NCBI GenBank assembly: GCA_903870955.1
Contig: CAIQEX010000225.1
Coordinates: 1 to 29,082 of the forward strand
Direction: 5' to 3'
DNA length: 29,082 nucleotides
Source: an uncultured beta proteobacterium
GTDB taxonomy: Bacteria > Pseudomonadota > Gammaproteobacteria > Burkholderiales > Burkholderiaceae_C
Shown here: positions 1 through 8,259 of the stretch, piece by piece
How the letters are laid out: each line of letters begins with the position of its first letter
Position numbering within the stretch: position 1 is the first letter of the stretch
Made by a program: the position numbers and the translations under genes
Notes under the pieces: model-generated
The model's input: only the letters and a program-made list of their open reading frames with translations
The model's database searches: none
What the model was told of the DNA's origin: nothing

Positions 1-270
1 GCATCGGGCGTGCAAATCGCGGGGGCCCAGTGGAAGAACCCGGCGTTATGGCTGGACTGGAAAGATGACATCCAACACGACCTCCCCATCGTGGTGTATT
101 GCGCACACGGCCACGAGATCAGCCAGGGTCTGACCGCCACACTAAAGGCCATGGGTGCCAACGCGTCCCACCTCGAAGGCGGAATCTCCGAATGGCAGGC
201 ACAAGGGCAGGCCGTCGCCCCGGTCCAGACGGCCTCGGTTGTTTCCACTATGCGTGGCGGTGCCTTTTAA
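1..270 (+). CDS. Rhodanese-like sulfurtransferase domain protein, 3' end (5' truncated by window edge)
   Basis: The reading frame is open from the first base, so this is the last 89 residues of a longer protein. The GTG at position 10 is an internal codon, not a demonstrated start. A single rhodanese C-terminal half is visible: the active-site loop VVYCAHGHEIS carries the catalytic cysteine expected to hold a persulfide, followed by a helix and the typical HLEGGISEWQAQG ending. A low-complexity tail follows. Rhodanese family members transfer sulfane sulfur or serve as binding domains. The gene is convergent with dgoA (stop codons two bases apart) and has no evident link to galactonate metabolism. 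The family call is firm; substrate and full domain layout cannot be seen. Confidence 0.8.
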   Translation, partial: ASGVQIAGAQWKNPALWLDWKDDIQHDLPIVVYCAHGHEISQGLTATLKAMGANASHLEGGISEWQAQGQAVAPVQTASVVSTMRGGAF

Positions 271-272
271 CT

Positions 273-929
273 TTACCCGCCTAGGGCAAACGCAGGCGCA
301 ACATCCCGCCAAGCCTTCACAAACGCGCACCCCCGCTCCAGCACGTCGGCAGCGGAGGTTCCCGGCGCATACAACTGGCTGCCAATGCCAAAACCCGTTG
401 CCCCAGCCTTGACCCACGCACCCATGCTCTCTGGCGTGATGCCGCCCACCGGCCAGAACTCCGTGCCAATAGGCAAAACAGATTTCATTGCCTTCAAGCC
501 GCCATGACCCACCATCTCGGAGGGAAACAGTTTCAGGGCGTGGGCTCCCGCCTCCAGTGCTGCAAAGGCCTCGGTTGGCGTGGCCACGCCCGGCGCGCAC
601 AGCATGCCCAGCGCTGCCGCGTGGCTGATCACGCGGGCATCGCAATTGGGAGACACCATCAGGCGCCCGCCGGCTGCGTGCACCGCATCCACATCGGTCT
701 GGGTCAGCATGGTGCCGCCACCGACCAGCGTATCGTCTGGCAGTTCCTTGCTCAGCATCTCGATGCACTCCAGCGCACCCGGGCGATTTAGCGGCACTTC
801 CAGCGTGCGAAACCCCGCCTCATACAGCGCCAGCCCCACAGCGACGGCTTGCGTCACATCCAGCCCCCGCAATATGGCAACCAATGGCGTGCCGCGCGTT
901 TGTTGCAGTAAATCAGGTGCGGTTTTCAT
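273..929 (-). CDS. dgoA: 2-dehydro-3-deoxy-6-phosphogalactonate (KDPGal) aldolase
   Basis: A 218-aa class I aldolase of the KDPG/KDPGal family, predicted to cleave KDPGal into pyruvate and D-glyceraldehyde-3-phosphate in the cytoplasm, the last step of the De Ley-Doudoroff galactonate route. Visible signatures are the N-terminal strand TPLVAILRG, the catalytic Glu near residue 44 in LEVPLN, the VGGGTML turn, MVSPNCD, and the Schiff-base Lys near residue 133 in LKLFP. The phosphate-binding GGITPE segment follows. The length is normal for the family. The ATG overlaps the stop of dgoK (ATGA), so the two are translationally coupled. KDPG aldolase (Eda) is the main alternative by sequence, but the dgoK partner argues for KDPGal. 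Confidence 0.93.
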   Translation of the reverse strand: MKTAPDLLQQTRGTPLVAILRGLDVTQAVAVGLALYEAGFRTLEVPLNRPGALECIEMLSKELPDDTLVGGGTMLTQTDVDAVHAAGGRLMVSPNCDARVISHAAALGMLCAPGVATPTEAFAALEAGAHALKLFPSEMVGHGGLKAMKSVLPIGTEFWPVGGITPESMGAWVKAGATGFGIGSQLYAPGTSAADVLERGCAFVKAWRDVAPAFALGG

Positions 930-1906
930 GCGTTGATCCTAAGTGAAGACAGGTGGTGCACAGCGGCAATGAAGGCGGCACGCGCGTCCAGCACCTCGAA
1001 CGCAAGCCCCAGTATCCCGGCAGCTGCCTGGTACAACGTGGCCAAGGACGGGGACCCGATCAGCTTGAAGCTGGCGCCCTGGCCGCCGTGTAAAGGTTCA
1101 CTTCCGGGACGGTGAAGGATGTCCTTCAGTTCTGTGCCAATCAGTAAACCGCTCAGATAGGCGCGACTGCTGGCGGCATCCATATCGCCCGATACCACCC
1201 GGGCGCGGCAGCCAAACAGCTGGTGGCTAAGCGCCCCGCCTTCGCCCGCAGCCCGCACGCCCAGGTCAAATGCCTGGGCATCCCAGGCTGCATCGGCATG
1301 GCCAGCAGCGGCTGCCAGCGTGCCATGCTTTCCCAGGAGATCAAACAGTTCACCCGTCATATAGGTGCGCAGTTGCAGCACCTTGCCAGCGCGCAGTTCC
1401 ACCCATTTGCTGTGCGTGCCCGGCAGCACAAACCAACCGTCCGAGTGGCCCAGGCAATGTGCCCCCAGCAACTGGGTTTCTTCACCCCGCATCACGTCTG
1501 GCTGACCCTGCGCATTGCGCACGCAGTAACCCGGAACAATGGCCACCGCCAGGGGTGGGGTGGGCGCCGGAGCAGCCGGTTCTGCAAGCAAAAGTAGTTC
1601 GGGCGCCGACACCGCAGCGAGATGCTTGTCCAAATCAGACAAAGCCACGGCGCCATCCACGTAGGGCACGACCTGCCAGCCCAGTGCGCTGCCCACCATG
1701 CCGGACAATATGACCGTACCGGGTTGCGCCTCCAGGCTTTGAAGCAGCGACTGCAGGGCTTGCGGAAAGCGCCCTTTACATGCCAGCGCACCTTCGTTGT
1801 CGGCGTATTCGGCAACACATTGGCCGTCGTGGTTCAACCCGTAGGCGCGCCGGTGCGTGGTACCCCAGTCCACCCCCACCACGGCAATTGCTGTGTTCTG
1901 CATCAT
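926..1906 (-). CDS. dgoK: 2-dehydro-3-deoxygalactonokinase
   Basis: A 326-aa sugar-acid kinase predicted to phosphorylate 2-dehydro-3-deoxy-D-galactonate with ATP to KDPGal, the substrate of the next gene. The N-terminus carries the phosphate-1 type motif VGVDWGTTHRRAY (Asp13, Thr16, Thr17). Further signatures are ILSGMVGSALGW, the VPGTHSKWV-like segment, and a C-terminal GTELKDI/IGSPSL region, all typical of DgoK. The frame is open further upstream to 1984, but that extension (GDICTLIIICLNL...) has no family character and would run through the divergent promoter. I therefore place the start at the ATG ending at 1906 (or the adjacent one at 1903). The SD sequence is weak. First gene of the leftward dgoK-dgoA operon, divergent from dgoR. 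Confidence 0.92.
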   Translation of the reverse strand: MMQNTAIAVVGVDWGTTHRRAYGLNHDGQCVAEYADNEGALACKGRFPQALQSLLQSLEAQPGTVILSGMVGSALGWQVVPYVDGAVALSDLDKHLAAVSAPELLLLAEPAAPAPTPPLAVAIVPGYCVRNAQGQPDVMRGEETQLLGAHCLGHSDGWFVLPGTHSKWVELRAGKVLQLRTYMTGELFDLLGKHGTLAAAAGHADAAWDAQAFDLGVRAAGEGGALSHQLFGCRARVVSGDMDAASSRAYLSGLLIGTELKDILHRPGSEPLHGGQGASFKLIGSPSLATLYQAAAGILGLAFEVLDARAAFIAAVHHLSSLRINA

Positions 1907-1931
1907 GTGAATTCTTGATTTGGTTGGTTTA

Positions 1932-1960
1932 TTGCAAGTGGATAGATTTAAACATATGAT
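1932..1960 (+). promoter_or_regulatory. Predicted sigma70 promoter of dgoR
   Basis: TTGCAA (1932-1937), a 17-bp spacer and TATGAT (1955-1960) match the consensus well, giving a transcription start near 1967. It overlaps the predicted dgoK promoter on the other strand. Inferred from sequence only. Confidence 0.55.
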
Positions 1961-1974
1961 GATTAAAGTGCAAA
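1946..1974 (-). promoter_or_regulatory. Predicted promoter of dgoK-dgoA
   Basis: Reading leftward, TTTGCA (1974-1969), a 17-bp spacer and TTAAAT (1951-1946) form a weaker promoter-like pair that interlocks with the dgoR promoter. The outer TTGCA/TGCAA pair and the inner TTTAA/TTAAA pair form interrupted inverted repeats where a DgoR dimer could bind; the operator is inferred, not matched to a known consensus. Confidence 0.4.
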
Positions 1975-2005
1975 TATCGCCCACCTATTGCCAACGCACA
2001 CCGTC

Positions 2006-2728
2006 ATGAGCCCACGCCTCCCTCTTCCCGCCTCCACCTATTCCGGGCGCAACCTGCACGGCAAGGTGGTGAATGAAATGGGTCGGCGTGTCGTCAGCGG
2101 TGGCTATTGCGCAGGCGCGCTGCTCCCCAATGAAGAGCAACTTTGCCGTGAATTGCAGGTCAGCCGTACAGCCTTGCGTGAGGCCGTCAAAGTGCTGGCT
2201 GCAAAGGGCCTGCTGGAACCGCGACCGCGCATTGGCACCCGGGTGCGCCCGCGCGACCAGTGGAACCTGCTCGACCCCGACATTCTGGCTTGGCGCTGTG
2301 CCACGGGCGCCGACGCCGAATTTTTGCGCCATCTCACCGAATTACGCGAAATCATTGAGCCGGCTGCCGCCTCCCTGGCCGCCACCAGCCGTACAGAAGA
2401 GCAATTGGCCGCGATCGCCTCGGCCCTGAAGGACATGCGCGACGCACCGGCCATTGGCCAGTGGATTGATGCTGATCTGGCCTTTCACACAGCCGTGCTG
2501 CGTGCCACCAACAACCCCTTGCTGATGCCGTTGGCAGCCATCATCGGCAGCGCGCTGGAATCGCTTTTGGGTGTTTCCGCACGTTCTGCCGGTGACTTCA
2601 AGCGCGCCTTGCCAGACCACCAGAAGGTGTTCGACGCCATCGAGAGTGGCGACGCACAGAGCGCCCTGCACCGCATGGCGGGCATGTTGTCGGACACCCG
2701 CAGCCTGATGAAACAAGCGGTGTTCTAG
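2006..2728 (+). CDS. dgoR: GntR/FadR-family transcriptional regulator, likely galactonate-responsive
   Basis: A 240-aa DNA-binding repressor of the FadR subfamily. An N-terminal winged helix-turn-helix spans residues 20-80, with LPNEEQLCRELQVSRTALRE as the recognition region and RPRIGTRV as the wing. A C-terminal FCD effector domain contains LTELREIIEPAAA, the Asp/His metal-ligand pair in DADLAFHTAVL, and a late DHQKVFDAI helix. By position between dgoKA and the galactoside operon, and by family, it most likely senses galactonate or a related sugar acid and represses dgoKA. The start is uncertain: TTG at 1988 is in frame six codons upstream and neither has a clear SD, but ATG 2006 gives a normal N-terminus. 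Confidence 0.85.
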   Translation: MSPRLPLPASTYSGRNLHGKVVNEMGRRVVSGGYCAGALLPNEEQLCRELQVSRTALREAVKVLAAKGLLEPRPRIGTRVRPRDQWNLLDPDILAWRCATGADAEFLRHLTELREIIEPAAASLAATSRTEEQLAAIASALKDMRDAPAIGQWIDADLAFHTAVLRATNNPLLMPLAAIIGSALESLLGVSARSAGDFKRALPDHQKVFDAIESGDAQSALHRMAGMLSDTRSLMKQAVF

Positions 2729-2740
2729 CGGTTCGAATAG

Positions 2741-2760
2741 TCTCAGGGTTAATCCTGAGA
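2741..2760. promoter_or_regulatory. 20-bp near-perfect palindrome upstream of the galactoside operon
   Basis: TCTCAGGGTTAATCCTGAGA pairs at nine of ten symmetric positions (one G-T). It lies between the dgoR stop and the transporter operon. A TATGAT -10-like hexamer sits at 2782-2787 with no good -35, which would place the palindrome centre near -43, a position typical of an activator site. There is no T-run after it, so it is a poor intrinsic terminator. Which protein binds is unknown. Confidence 0.5.
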
Positions 2761-2830
2761 AGGATTTTCTTCGCTTATTTGTATGATGAATGAATTGGCG
2801 CATCCAGCGCCTCCTTCGCGAAGAGGATTC

Positions 2831-4000
2831 ATGGCCCGCATTCAACTCGATCAGGTTTTCAAAGCCTATGGCGACAACCCGCCAGTGATTCGCAACGTAT
2901 CGCTGGACATTGGCACCAATGAGTTCTGCGTGTTTGTTGGACCTTCCGGCTGCGGCAAGTCCACGCTCCTGCGCATGGTGGCCGGGCTCGAGGGCATCAA
3001 CAGCGGCACGCTGCGCATTGGCGAGCAATTGATGAATGACGTGGCCCCGGCGCAGCGCGGCGTTGCCATGGTGTTTCAGAGTTATGCCCTGTTTCCGCAC
3101 ATGACGGTGTTTGAAAACATGGCCTTCGGATTGCGCCTGTCCAAGGTGGACGAGGCACAAATCCAGAAGCGCGTGGGCGAAGCGGCCCGCATTTTGCAGC
3201 TCGATCCCCTGCTGCAACGCCTGCCCAAAGCCCTGTCCGGCGGGCAGCGTCAGCGCGTCGCCATCGGCCGCGCCATCGTGCGCCAACCCGGCGTCTTTTT
3301 GTTTGACGAACCGCTCTCCAACCTGGACGCCGCGCTACGGGTGCAGACGCGCTTCGAGATTGCCAAGATTCACCGGGACTTTGGTCGCGCCAGTACGGTG
3401 TACGTCACGCACGACCAGGTTGAGGCCATGACGCTGGCCGACCGCATCGTGCTGCTCAACTCGGGTGCGGCGGTCGCGCGGGACGGCAGCGTGGCCCAGT
3501 TTGGCGCGCCGCTTGAGCTCTATCACCATCCGGCGAATCAATTTGTGGCCGGCTTTATTGGCTCGCCCAAGATGAACTTTTTTGCCGCCACCTTGCAAGC
3601 CTCCACGCCAGAAATGGCAACCCTGACCCTGCCCACGGGCGAGACCTTGCAGGCACGGGTGAATGCGCAGGCGCTTCCCATCGGCGCGCCGGTCACGTTG
3701 GGCTTGCGCCCCGAGGACGCCGAAGTGGGCAACGCCACCCAGCATGTGCTGCGCAATGTGCAATGGCAGGAGCGCCTGGGCGAATCCACCTACCTGTATC
3801 TGGACAGTGGCGTCACCAGCGACCCCTGGGTGGTCAAGGCACCGGGCAACAGCTTCGCCCGTGCCGGTGAGCGCGTGGCCTTGAGCATGCCGGCGCAACA
3901 TCTGCATGTGTTTGATGCAGGGGGCTTGTCCATGCCGCGCACCATTGCCAGTCAGGATCTGTCGCTGTCCGTGCCCGCTTCCGCGCTCGCCACAGCTTAA
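2831..4000 (+). CDS. Sugar ABC transporter ATP-binding protein (MalK/UgpC family, CUT1)
   Basis: A 389-aa ATPase that powers the sugar importer encoded downstream. Residues 1-235 form the nucleotide-binding domain: Walker A GPSGCGKST (37-45), Q-loop in MVFQSYALFPH, signature LSGGQRQRV (from 135), Walker B VFLFDE (155-160), D-loop NLD and H-loop VTHDQ (His194). A TOBE-type C-terminal domain follows (FIGSPKMNFF, GLRPEDAEV), the usual site for MalK-like dimer and regulatory contacts. An in-frame ATG at 2783 would add 16 residues without family character; ATG 2831 has a good SD (AGAGGA) and gives the canonical N-terminus MARIQLDQVFKAYG. First gene of the rightward operon; the next gene starts 11 bases after its stop. 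Confidence 0.93.
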   Translation: MARIQLDQVFKAYGDNPPVIRNVSLDIGTNEFCVFVGPSGCGKSTLLRMVAGLEGINSGTLRIGEQLMNDVAPAQRGVAMVFQSYALFPHMTVFENMAFGLRLSKVDEAQIQKRVGEAARILQLDPLLQRLPKALSGGQRQRVAIGRAIVRQPGVFLFDEPLSNLDAALRVQTRFEIAKIHRDFGRASTVYVTHDQVEAMTLADRIVLLNSGAAVARDGSVAQFGAPLELYHHPANQFVAGFIGSPKMNFFAATLQASTPEMATLTLPTGETLQARVNAQALPIGAPVTLGLRPEDAEVGNATQHVLRNVQWQERLGESTYLYLDSGVTSDPWVVKAPGNSFARAGERVALSMPAQHLHVFDAGGLSMPRTIASQDLSLSVPASALATA

Positions 4001-4011
4001 TAAGGTAACGC

Positions 4012-6012
4012 ATGGAACTGGGCGTTTGCTATTACCCCGAACAATGGCCGCAGGAATGGTGGGCCGACGATGCGGCGCGTATGGTGGCGATGGGCATTCG
4101 CTATGTGCGCATTGCTGAATTCGCCTGGAGCCGCATCGAGCCGGAGCCCAACCGCTTTGAATGGGCCTGGCTGGACCATGCCGTGGAGACCCTGCACGCG
4201 GCGGGTCTCAAGGTGGTGATGTGCACGCCAACGGCGACCCCACCCAAATGGCTGGTAGACGCCGACCCGGCGATGCTGGCGGTCGACGCCAACGGCCAGA
4301 CGCGTGGCTTTGGCTCGCGCCGGCACTACTGCTTTTCCAGCCCCACTTACCGCGCACAAAGTGCGCGAATTTCCGAAGCTGTGGCCGCACGCTATGGGCA
4401 ACATCCCGGAGTGGCTGCTTGGCAGACGGATAACGAATATGGCTGCCACAGCACGGTACTGAGTTACAGCGCCGCAGCGCGCCAGGCCTTCCGGCTGTGG
4501 TTGCAACAGAAATACGGCACCCTGGCTGCGCTCAACAGTGCCTGGGGCACGGTGTTCTGGAGTCAGGAGTACCGCAACTTTGACGAAGTGGATCCCCCCG
4601 TGGGCACGGTCACCGAGGCCAACCCGGCGCACCGCCTGGACTACCGCCGATTTGCCTCCAGCGAAGTGGTGGCTTTCAACCGCATCCAGACCGACATCAT
4701 CCGCGCCCATTCGCCCGGCCGCGATGTGACGCACAACTTCATGGGCTTCTTCACCGAGTTCGACCACCATGATGTCTCAGTCGACCTGGATGTAGCCACC
4801 TGGGACAGCTACCCGCTCGGTTTCACGCAGGACTTTTTCCTCAGTGCCGAAGAAAAGCGCCGCTATGCACGCACGGGCCACCCGGACATTCCTTCCTTCC
4901 ACCATGACCTGTACCGCGGCATGTGCCAGGGCGCAAACAAAGGCCGCTGGTGGGTCATGGAGCAGCAACCCGGCCCTGTGAATTGGGCGCACTGGAACCC
5001 GGCACCATTGGACGGCATGGTCCGGCTGTGGACCTGGCAGGCCTTTGCGCACGGTGCCGAGGTGGTGAGCTATTTCCGCTGGCGTCAGGCGCCTTTTGCG
5101 CAGGAACAAATGCATGCCGGCCTGAACCGCCCGGACCGCAGCCTGGACCAGGGTGGGGTGGAAGCGACGCAGGTAGCACGTGAACTGCAGGCTCTGGGAA
5201 TGGATTCCATGGCCGCCAACGTGGCAGCGCGCAATGGCTCGAAAACCGAAGGCCGCGTGGCACTGGTACTGGACTACCCCAGCCTCTGGATGGCGCAAAT
5301 CCAACCCCAGGGTGCCGACTTCAATCCCATGGAAATCACCTTCCGCGCCTACAGCGCGCTACGGCAGTTAGGGCTGGATGTGGACATTCTGTCCAGTCGG
5401 GCCGATCTGACGGGTTACGCCATGGTGGTGCTTCCCGCCCATCTGCGCGAAGACGCGGACCTGGCCGGGCGCTTGGCGAACTGTGGAGCACAGGTCGTTT
5501 TCGGTCCGCGCGCGGGTTCCAAAAATCAGTCTTTGGCCTTTGCCGAGGGCCTGCCGCCCGGCGCTTTTTCTGAGTTGGCTGGTTTGAAAGTGCAACGTGT
5601 GGCATCACTGCCGCCCGGCCTGGAAGACGCCGTGCATTGGTCCGATGGCAGCACCACGCTCAACAGCCATTGGCGCGAAGACGTGCAGACGCAGGGCGCT
5701 GTGGCGGTCGCGCACTTCGATGACGGCAAACCTGCCGTGCTGCGCCATGGCCGCCACTGGACCAGCGCAGGCTGGCCCGACGAGGCCGGCTGGAAACAGC
5801 TCTTCACCCATGCTGCAACGGCAGCGGGCCTGCCGACGCAGGCGCTGCCTGCTGATGTGCGTACCAGCCGCATGGGCGACTGGCTTTTTGCCCAGAATTT
5901 TTCGAGTTCAACGGTGGAGTTTTCACCGTCCAACCACGCGCAGTGCCTGCTGGGTGCGCGTGTTCTGGCCCCGCAGGGCCTGGCCATCTGGAAGTTAGGC
6001 CCTTACGCTTGA
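4012..6012 (+). CDS. GH42 beta-galactosidase
   Basis: A 666-aa glycoside hydrolase of family 42, normal length, predicted to hydrolyse beta-galactosides such as lactose or galacto-oligosaccharides inside the cell. The N-terminus GVCYYPEQWP and IAEFAWSRIEP are hallmark strands of the TIM barrel. The acid/base Glu is Glu142 in WQTDNEYGCH, and the nucleophile Glu317 is in WWVMEQQPGPVNW. A trimerisation-like domain (VLDYPSLW, VVLPAHLR) and a small C-terminal beta domain follow. There is no signal peptide, so the substrate must be imported intact. SD AAGG lies just before the ATG. It sits between the ATPase and the binding-protein gene of one transporter, strongly suggesting that galactosides are the transported sugars. 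Confidence 0.94.
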   Translation: MELGVCYYPEQWPQEWWADDAARMVAMGIRYVRIAEFAWSRIEPEPNRFEWAWLDHAVETLHAAGLKVVMCTPTATPPKWLVDADPAMLAVDANGQTRGFGSRRHYCFSSPTYRAQSARISEAVAARYGQHPGVAAWQTDNEYGCHSTVLSYSAAARQAFRLWLQQKYGTLAALNSAWGTVFWSQEYRNFDEVDPPVGTVTEANPAHRLDYRRFASSEVVAFNRIQTDIIRAHSPGRDVTHNFMGFFTEFDHHDVSVDLDVATWDSYPLGFTQDFFLSAEEKRRYARTGHPDIPSFHHDLYRGMCQGANKGRWWVMEQQPGPVNWAHWNPAPLDGMVRLWTWQAFAHGAEVVSYFRWRQAPFAQEQMHAGLNRPDRSLDQGGVEATQVARELQALGMDSMAANVAARNGSKTEGRVALVLDYPSLWMAQIQPQGADFNPMEITFRAYSALRQLGLDVDILSSRADLTGYAMVVLPAHLREDADLAGRLANCGAQVVFGPRAGSKNQSLAFAEGLPPGAFSELAGLKVQRVASLPPGLEDAVHWSDGSTTLNSHWREDVQTQGAVAVAHFDDGKPAVLRHGRHWTSAGWPDEAGWKQLFTHAATAAGLPTQALPADVRTSRMGDWLFAQNFSSSTVEFSPSNHAQCLLGARVLAPQGLAIWKLGPYA

Positions 6013-6056
6013 AGCGTTGAAAGACGCATGTCCACTGATAAACCCAAGGAGACCCC

Positions 6057-7289
6057 ATGACATTGAAACCCCTGAAACTCGCGCTGCTGACTACGGCCCT
6101 GATGGCCAGTTGGTCTGGCTTCGCTGGCGACCTGATCATCAACACCGATGCCTCCGACCCGGCACCCAAGGCCGCGTTTGAAGCGCTGGTCAAGGGCTTC
6201 GAAAAAGCCAATCCGGATGTCAAAGTCAAGATCAACACCTTTGACCATGAAGGCTACAAAACCTCCATTCGCAACTTCCTGACCGCCGAGGCCCCTGACC
6301 TGGCCACCTGGTATGCCGGCAACCGCATGGCTCCGTTTGTCAATGCAGATATGTTTGACGATGTGTCGGACGTGTGGGCCAAAGAAGGCCTGAACGACTC
6401 CTTCAAGTCGGCCGCCGCCTCCATGACCATCAATGGCAAAAAGTGGGGTCTGCCCTACACCTACTACCAGTGGGGCGTGTACTACCGCAAGGACATCTTC
6501 GCCAAGCTGAAGATTGCCGAGCCCAAGAGCTGGGACGATCTGGTCAAGGCCTGCGCCACCCTGAAGTCCAACAAGGTCACGCCTTTTGCCATCGGCACCA
6601 AGGCCACCTGGACCACCGGCGGCTGGTTTGACTACCTGAACATGCGAGTCAACGGCTACGAGTTCCACATGGACCTGACCAGCGGCAAAGTCCCCTACAC
6701 CGACAAGCGCGTGGAAGCCGTGTTTGACAAATGGGACCAGCTCACCAAACCCGGCTACTACCTGGCCAACCACGCCTCGTACCAGTGGCAGGAAGCACTG
6801 CCTGCCTTTGTGAAGGGCGAGGCCGCGATGTACCTGATGGGCAACTTTGCCGTGGCTCCGATGAAGGAAGCCGGACTGAAGGAAGACCAGTTGGGCTTTA
6901 TGCAGTTCCCCGAAATCACCAAGGGCACACCCAAGGCTGAGGACGCACCCACCGACACCATCCACATCCCGGCCAAAGCCAAAAACAAGGTCGATGCACG
7001 CCGCTTCCTGGCCTACATGGCCAAGCCTGAAGTACAGAGCGAAGTCAACACCATCCTGGGCCAGTTGCCGGTCAACAAGAACGCCAAGATGCCGGATGAC
7101 ACGTATCTGAAGGCCGGTTTCAGCATGCTCTCCAACGCCTACGCGCTGGGTCAGTTTTATGACCGCGATGCGCCCGCTGAAATGGCCAAGGCCGGCATGG
7201 ATGGCTTCCAGCAATACATGCTGAAGCCGGGTGATCGCGAGGCCATCCTCAAGCGCCTGGAGCAAGTGCGCCAGAAGGTTTACAAGTAA
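6057..7289 (+). CDS. Periplasmic sugar-binding protein of a CUT1 ABC transporter
   Basis: A 410-aa extracellular solute-binding protein (family 1). The first 23 residues are a Sec signal peptide: basic MTLKPLK, hydrophobic LALLTTALMASW and a likely cut after SGFAG or SGFA. The mature protein starts DLIINTD, followed by typical fold segments: FEKANPDVKVKINTF, APDLATWYAGNRM, WGLPYTYYQWGVYYRKDIF and AAMYLMGNFA, and a C-terminal helical lobe. It should deliver a galactoside to the two permeases that follow. A strong SD (AAGGAGA) precedes ATG 6057. It is probably the most abundantly made product of the operon. The ligand is inferred from the flanking alpha- and beta-galactosidases; the sequence alone does not define it. 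Confidence 0.92.
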   Translation: MTLKPLKLALLTTALMASWSGFAGDLIINTDASDPAPKAAFEALVKGFEKANPDVKVKINTFDHEGYKTSIRNFLTAEAPDLATWYAGNRMAPFVNADMFDDVSDVWAKEGLNDSFKSAAASMTINGKKWGLPYTYYQWGVYYRKDIFAKLKIAEPKSWDDLVKACATLKSNKVTPFAIGTKATWTTGGWFDYLNMRVNGYEFHMDLTSGKVPYTDKRVEAVFDKWDQLTKPGYYLANHASYQWQEALPAFVKGEAAMYLMGNFAVAPMKEAGLKEDQLGFMQFPEITKGTPKAEDAPTDTIHIPAKAKNKVDARRFLAYMAKPEVQSEVNTILGQLPVNKNAKMPDDTYLKAGFSMLSNAYALGQFYDRDAPAEMAKAGMDGFQQYMLKPGDREAILKRLEQVRQKVYK

Positions 7290-7310
7290 GCATCCACCGG
7301 TACCTCAGCC

Positions 7311-8240
7311 ATGGAAAACACCCACGCAACATCTGTGACACCGCCTGCCCGCGCGAGCTGGTGGTCACGCCACCAGATGGCGTTGGTGCCATGGCTGTTT
7401 CTGGCACCAGCCATGGTGCTGTTCGGCGTCTATGTGATTGCCCCCATCTTTCAGTCCATGGCCATCAGCCTGTACGAATGGGATGGCATGGGCAAGCCCA
7501 AGTTCATCGGCTTGGGCAATTACGTCGAACTCTGGAGCGATCCGGACTTTTACACGGCACTCAAGAACAACGTCATTTGGTTCTTCGGCTTTCTGCTCTC
7601 CATCCCGATGGGTCTGGGTCTGGCGTTGTTGCTGAACCAGGAGGTGTTTGGCATTCGCCTGGCCAAGTCGCTGTTTTTCTTTCCGTTTGTGATTTCGCAG
7701 GTCGTCATCGGCCTGGTCTTCAGCTGGTTTTATGACCCCACCAACGGCTTGCTGCTGCATGTGATGGCGTGGCTGGGCATGGACCCAATCGCGGTTTTGT
7801 CTGACGAACGGCTGGTGACCTACGGCATCGTCATCGCCGGCCTGTACCCACAAACCGCCTATTGCATGATTCTGTATTTGACCGGGCTGAACAACCTGCG
7901 CCCCGACCTGATCGAGGCCGCGCGCCTCGAAGGTGCCAAAGGCTGGACCATGCTCTTCAAGATTGTGCTGCCGCAGTTGCGCCCGGCCACATTTATCGCC
8001 GTGGTGGTGACCATCATTGGCAGCTTGCGCAGTTTTGACATGATTTCGATCATGACCCAGGGCGGACCCTATGGCCAGTCGCGCGTGCTGGCGTACTACA
8101 TGTATGAGACCGCGCTGAGTGAGTACGGTTACCGCATGGGCTACGGCACGGCCATTGCCACGGTGCTGTTTTTCCTGATGCTGATCTATATCGTGTTCGT
8201 GCTGTACCGCGTGTACCAGCAAGAGCAGGAAACCGACTGA
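7311..8240 (+). CDS. Sugar ABC transporter permease (MalF/UgpA type)
   Basis: A 309-aa inner-membrane protein with about six hydrophobic segments, the first at MALVPWLFLAPAMVLFGVYV. The cytoplasmic EAA coupling loop, which docks on the ATPase, is visible as EAARLEGAKGWTMLFKIVLP about 100 residues from the C-terminus. It has the LYPQTAYCMILYLTGL segment usual before the EAA loop in CUT1 permeases. The gene starts 21 bases after the binding-protein stop and ends 19 bases before the second permease, so the three are clearly co-transcribed. It should form the translocation pore as a heterodimer with the next protein. Confidence 0.92.
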   Translation: MENTHATSVTPPARASWWSRHQMALVPWLFLAPAMVLFGVYVIAPIFQSMAISLYEWDGMGKPKFIGLGNYVELWSDPDFYTALKNNVIWFFGFLLSIPMGLGLALLLNQEVFGIRLAKSLFFFPFVISQVVIGLVFSWFYDPTNGLLLHVMAWLGMDPIAVLSDERLVTYGIVIAGLYPQTAYCMILYLTGLNNLRPDLIEAARLEGAKGWTMLFKIVLPQLRPATFIAVVVTIIGSLRSFDMISIMTQGGPYGQSRVLAYYMYETALSEYGYRMGYGTAIATVLFFLMLIYIVFVLYRVYQQEQETD

Positions 8241-8259
8241 CCCCAAGACCGGCACCGCC

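Noticed and set aside
142-768. Long minus-strand ORF of 208 codons overlapping dgoA
   Set aside because: It is a shadow of dgoA in another frame; low-complexity Arg/Gly/Cys-rich product with no family character.
6003-7265. 420-codon ORF antisense to the sugar-binding protein gene
   Set aside because: Exact antisense of a strongly coding gene with signal peptide and SD; its Gly/His/Val-rich product is typical of antisense frames in GC-rich DNA.
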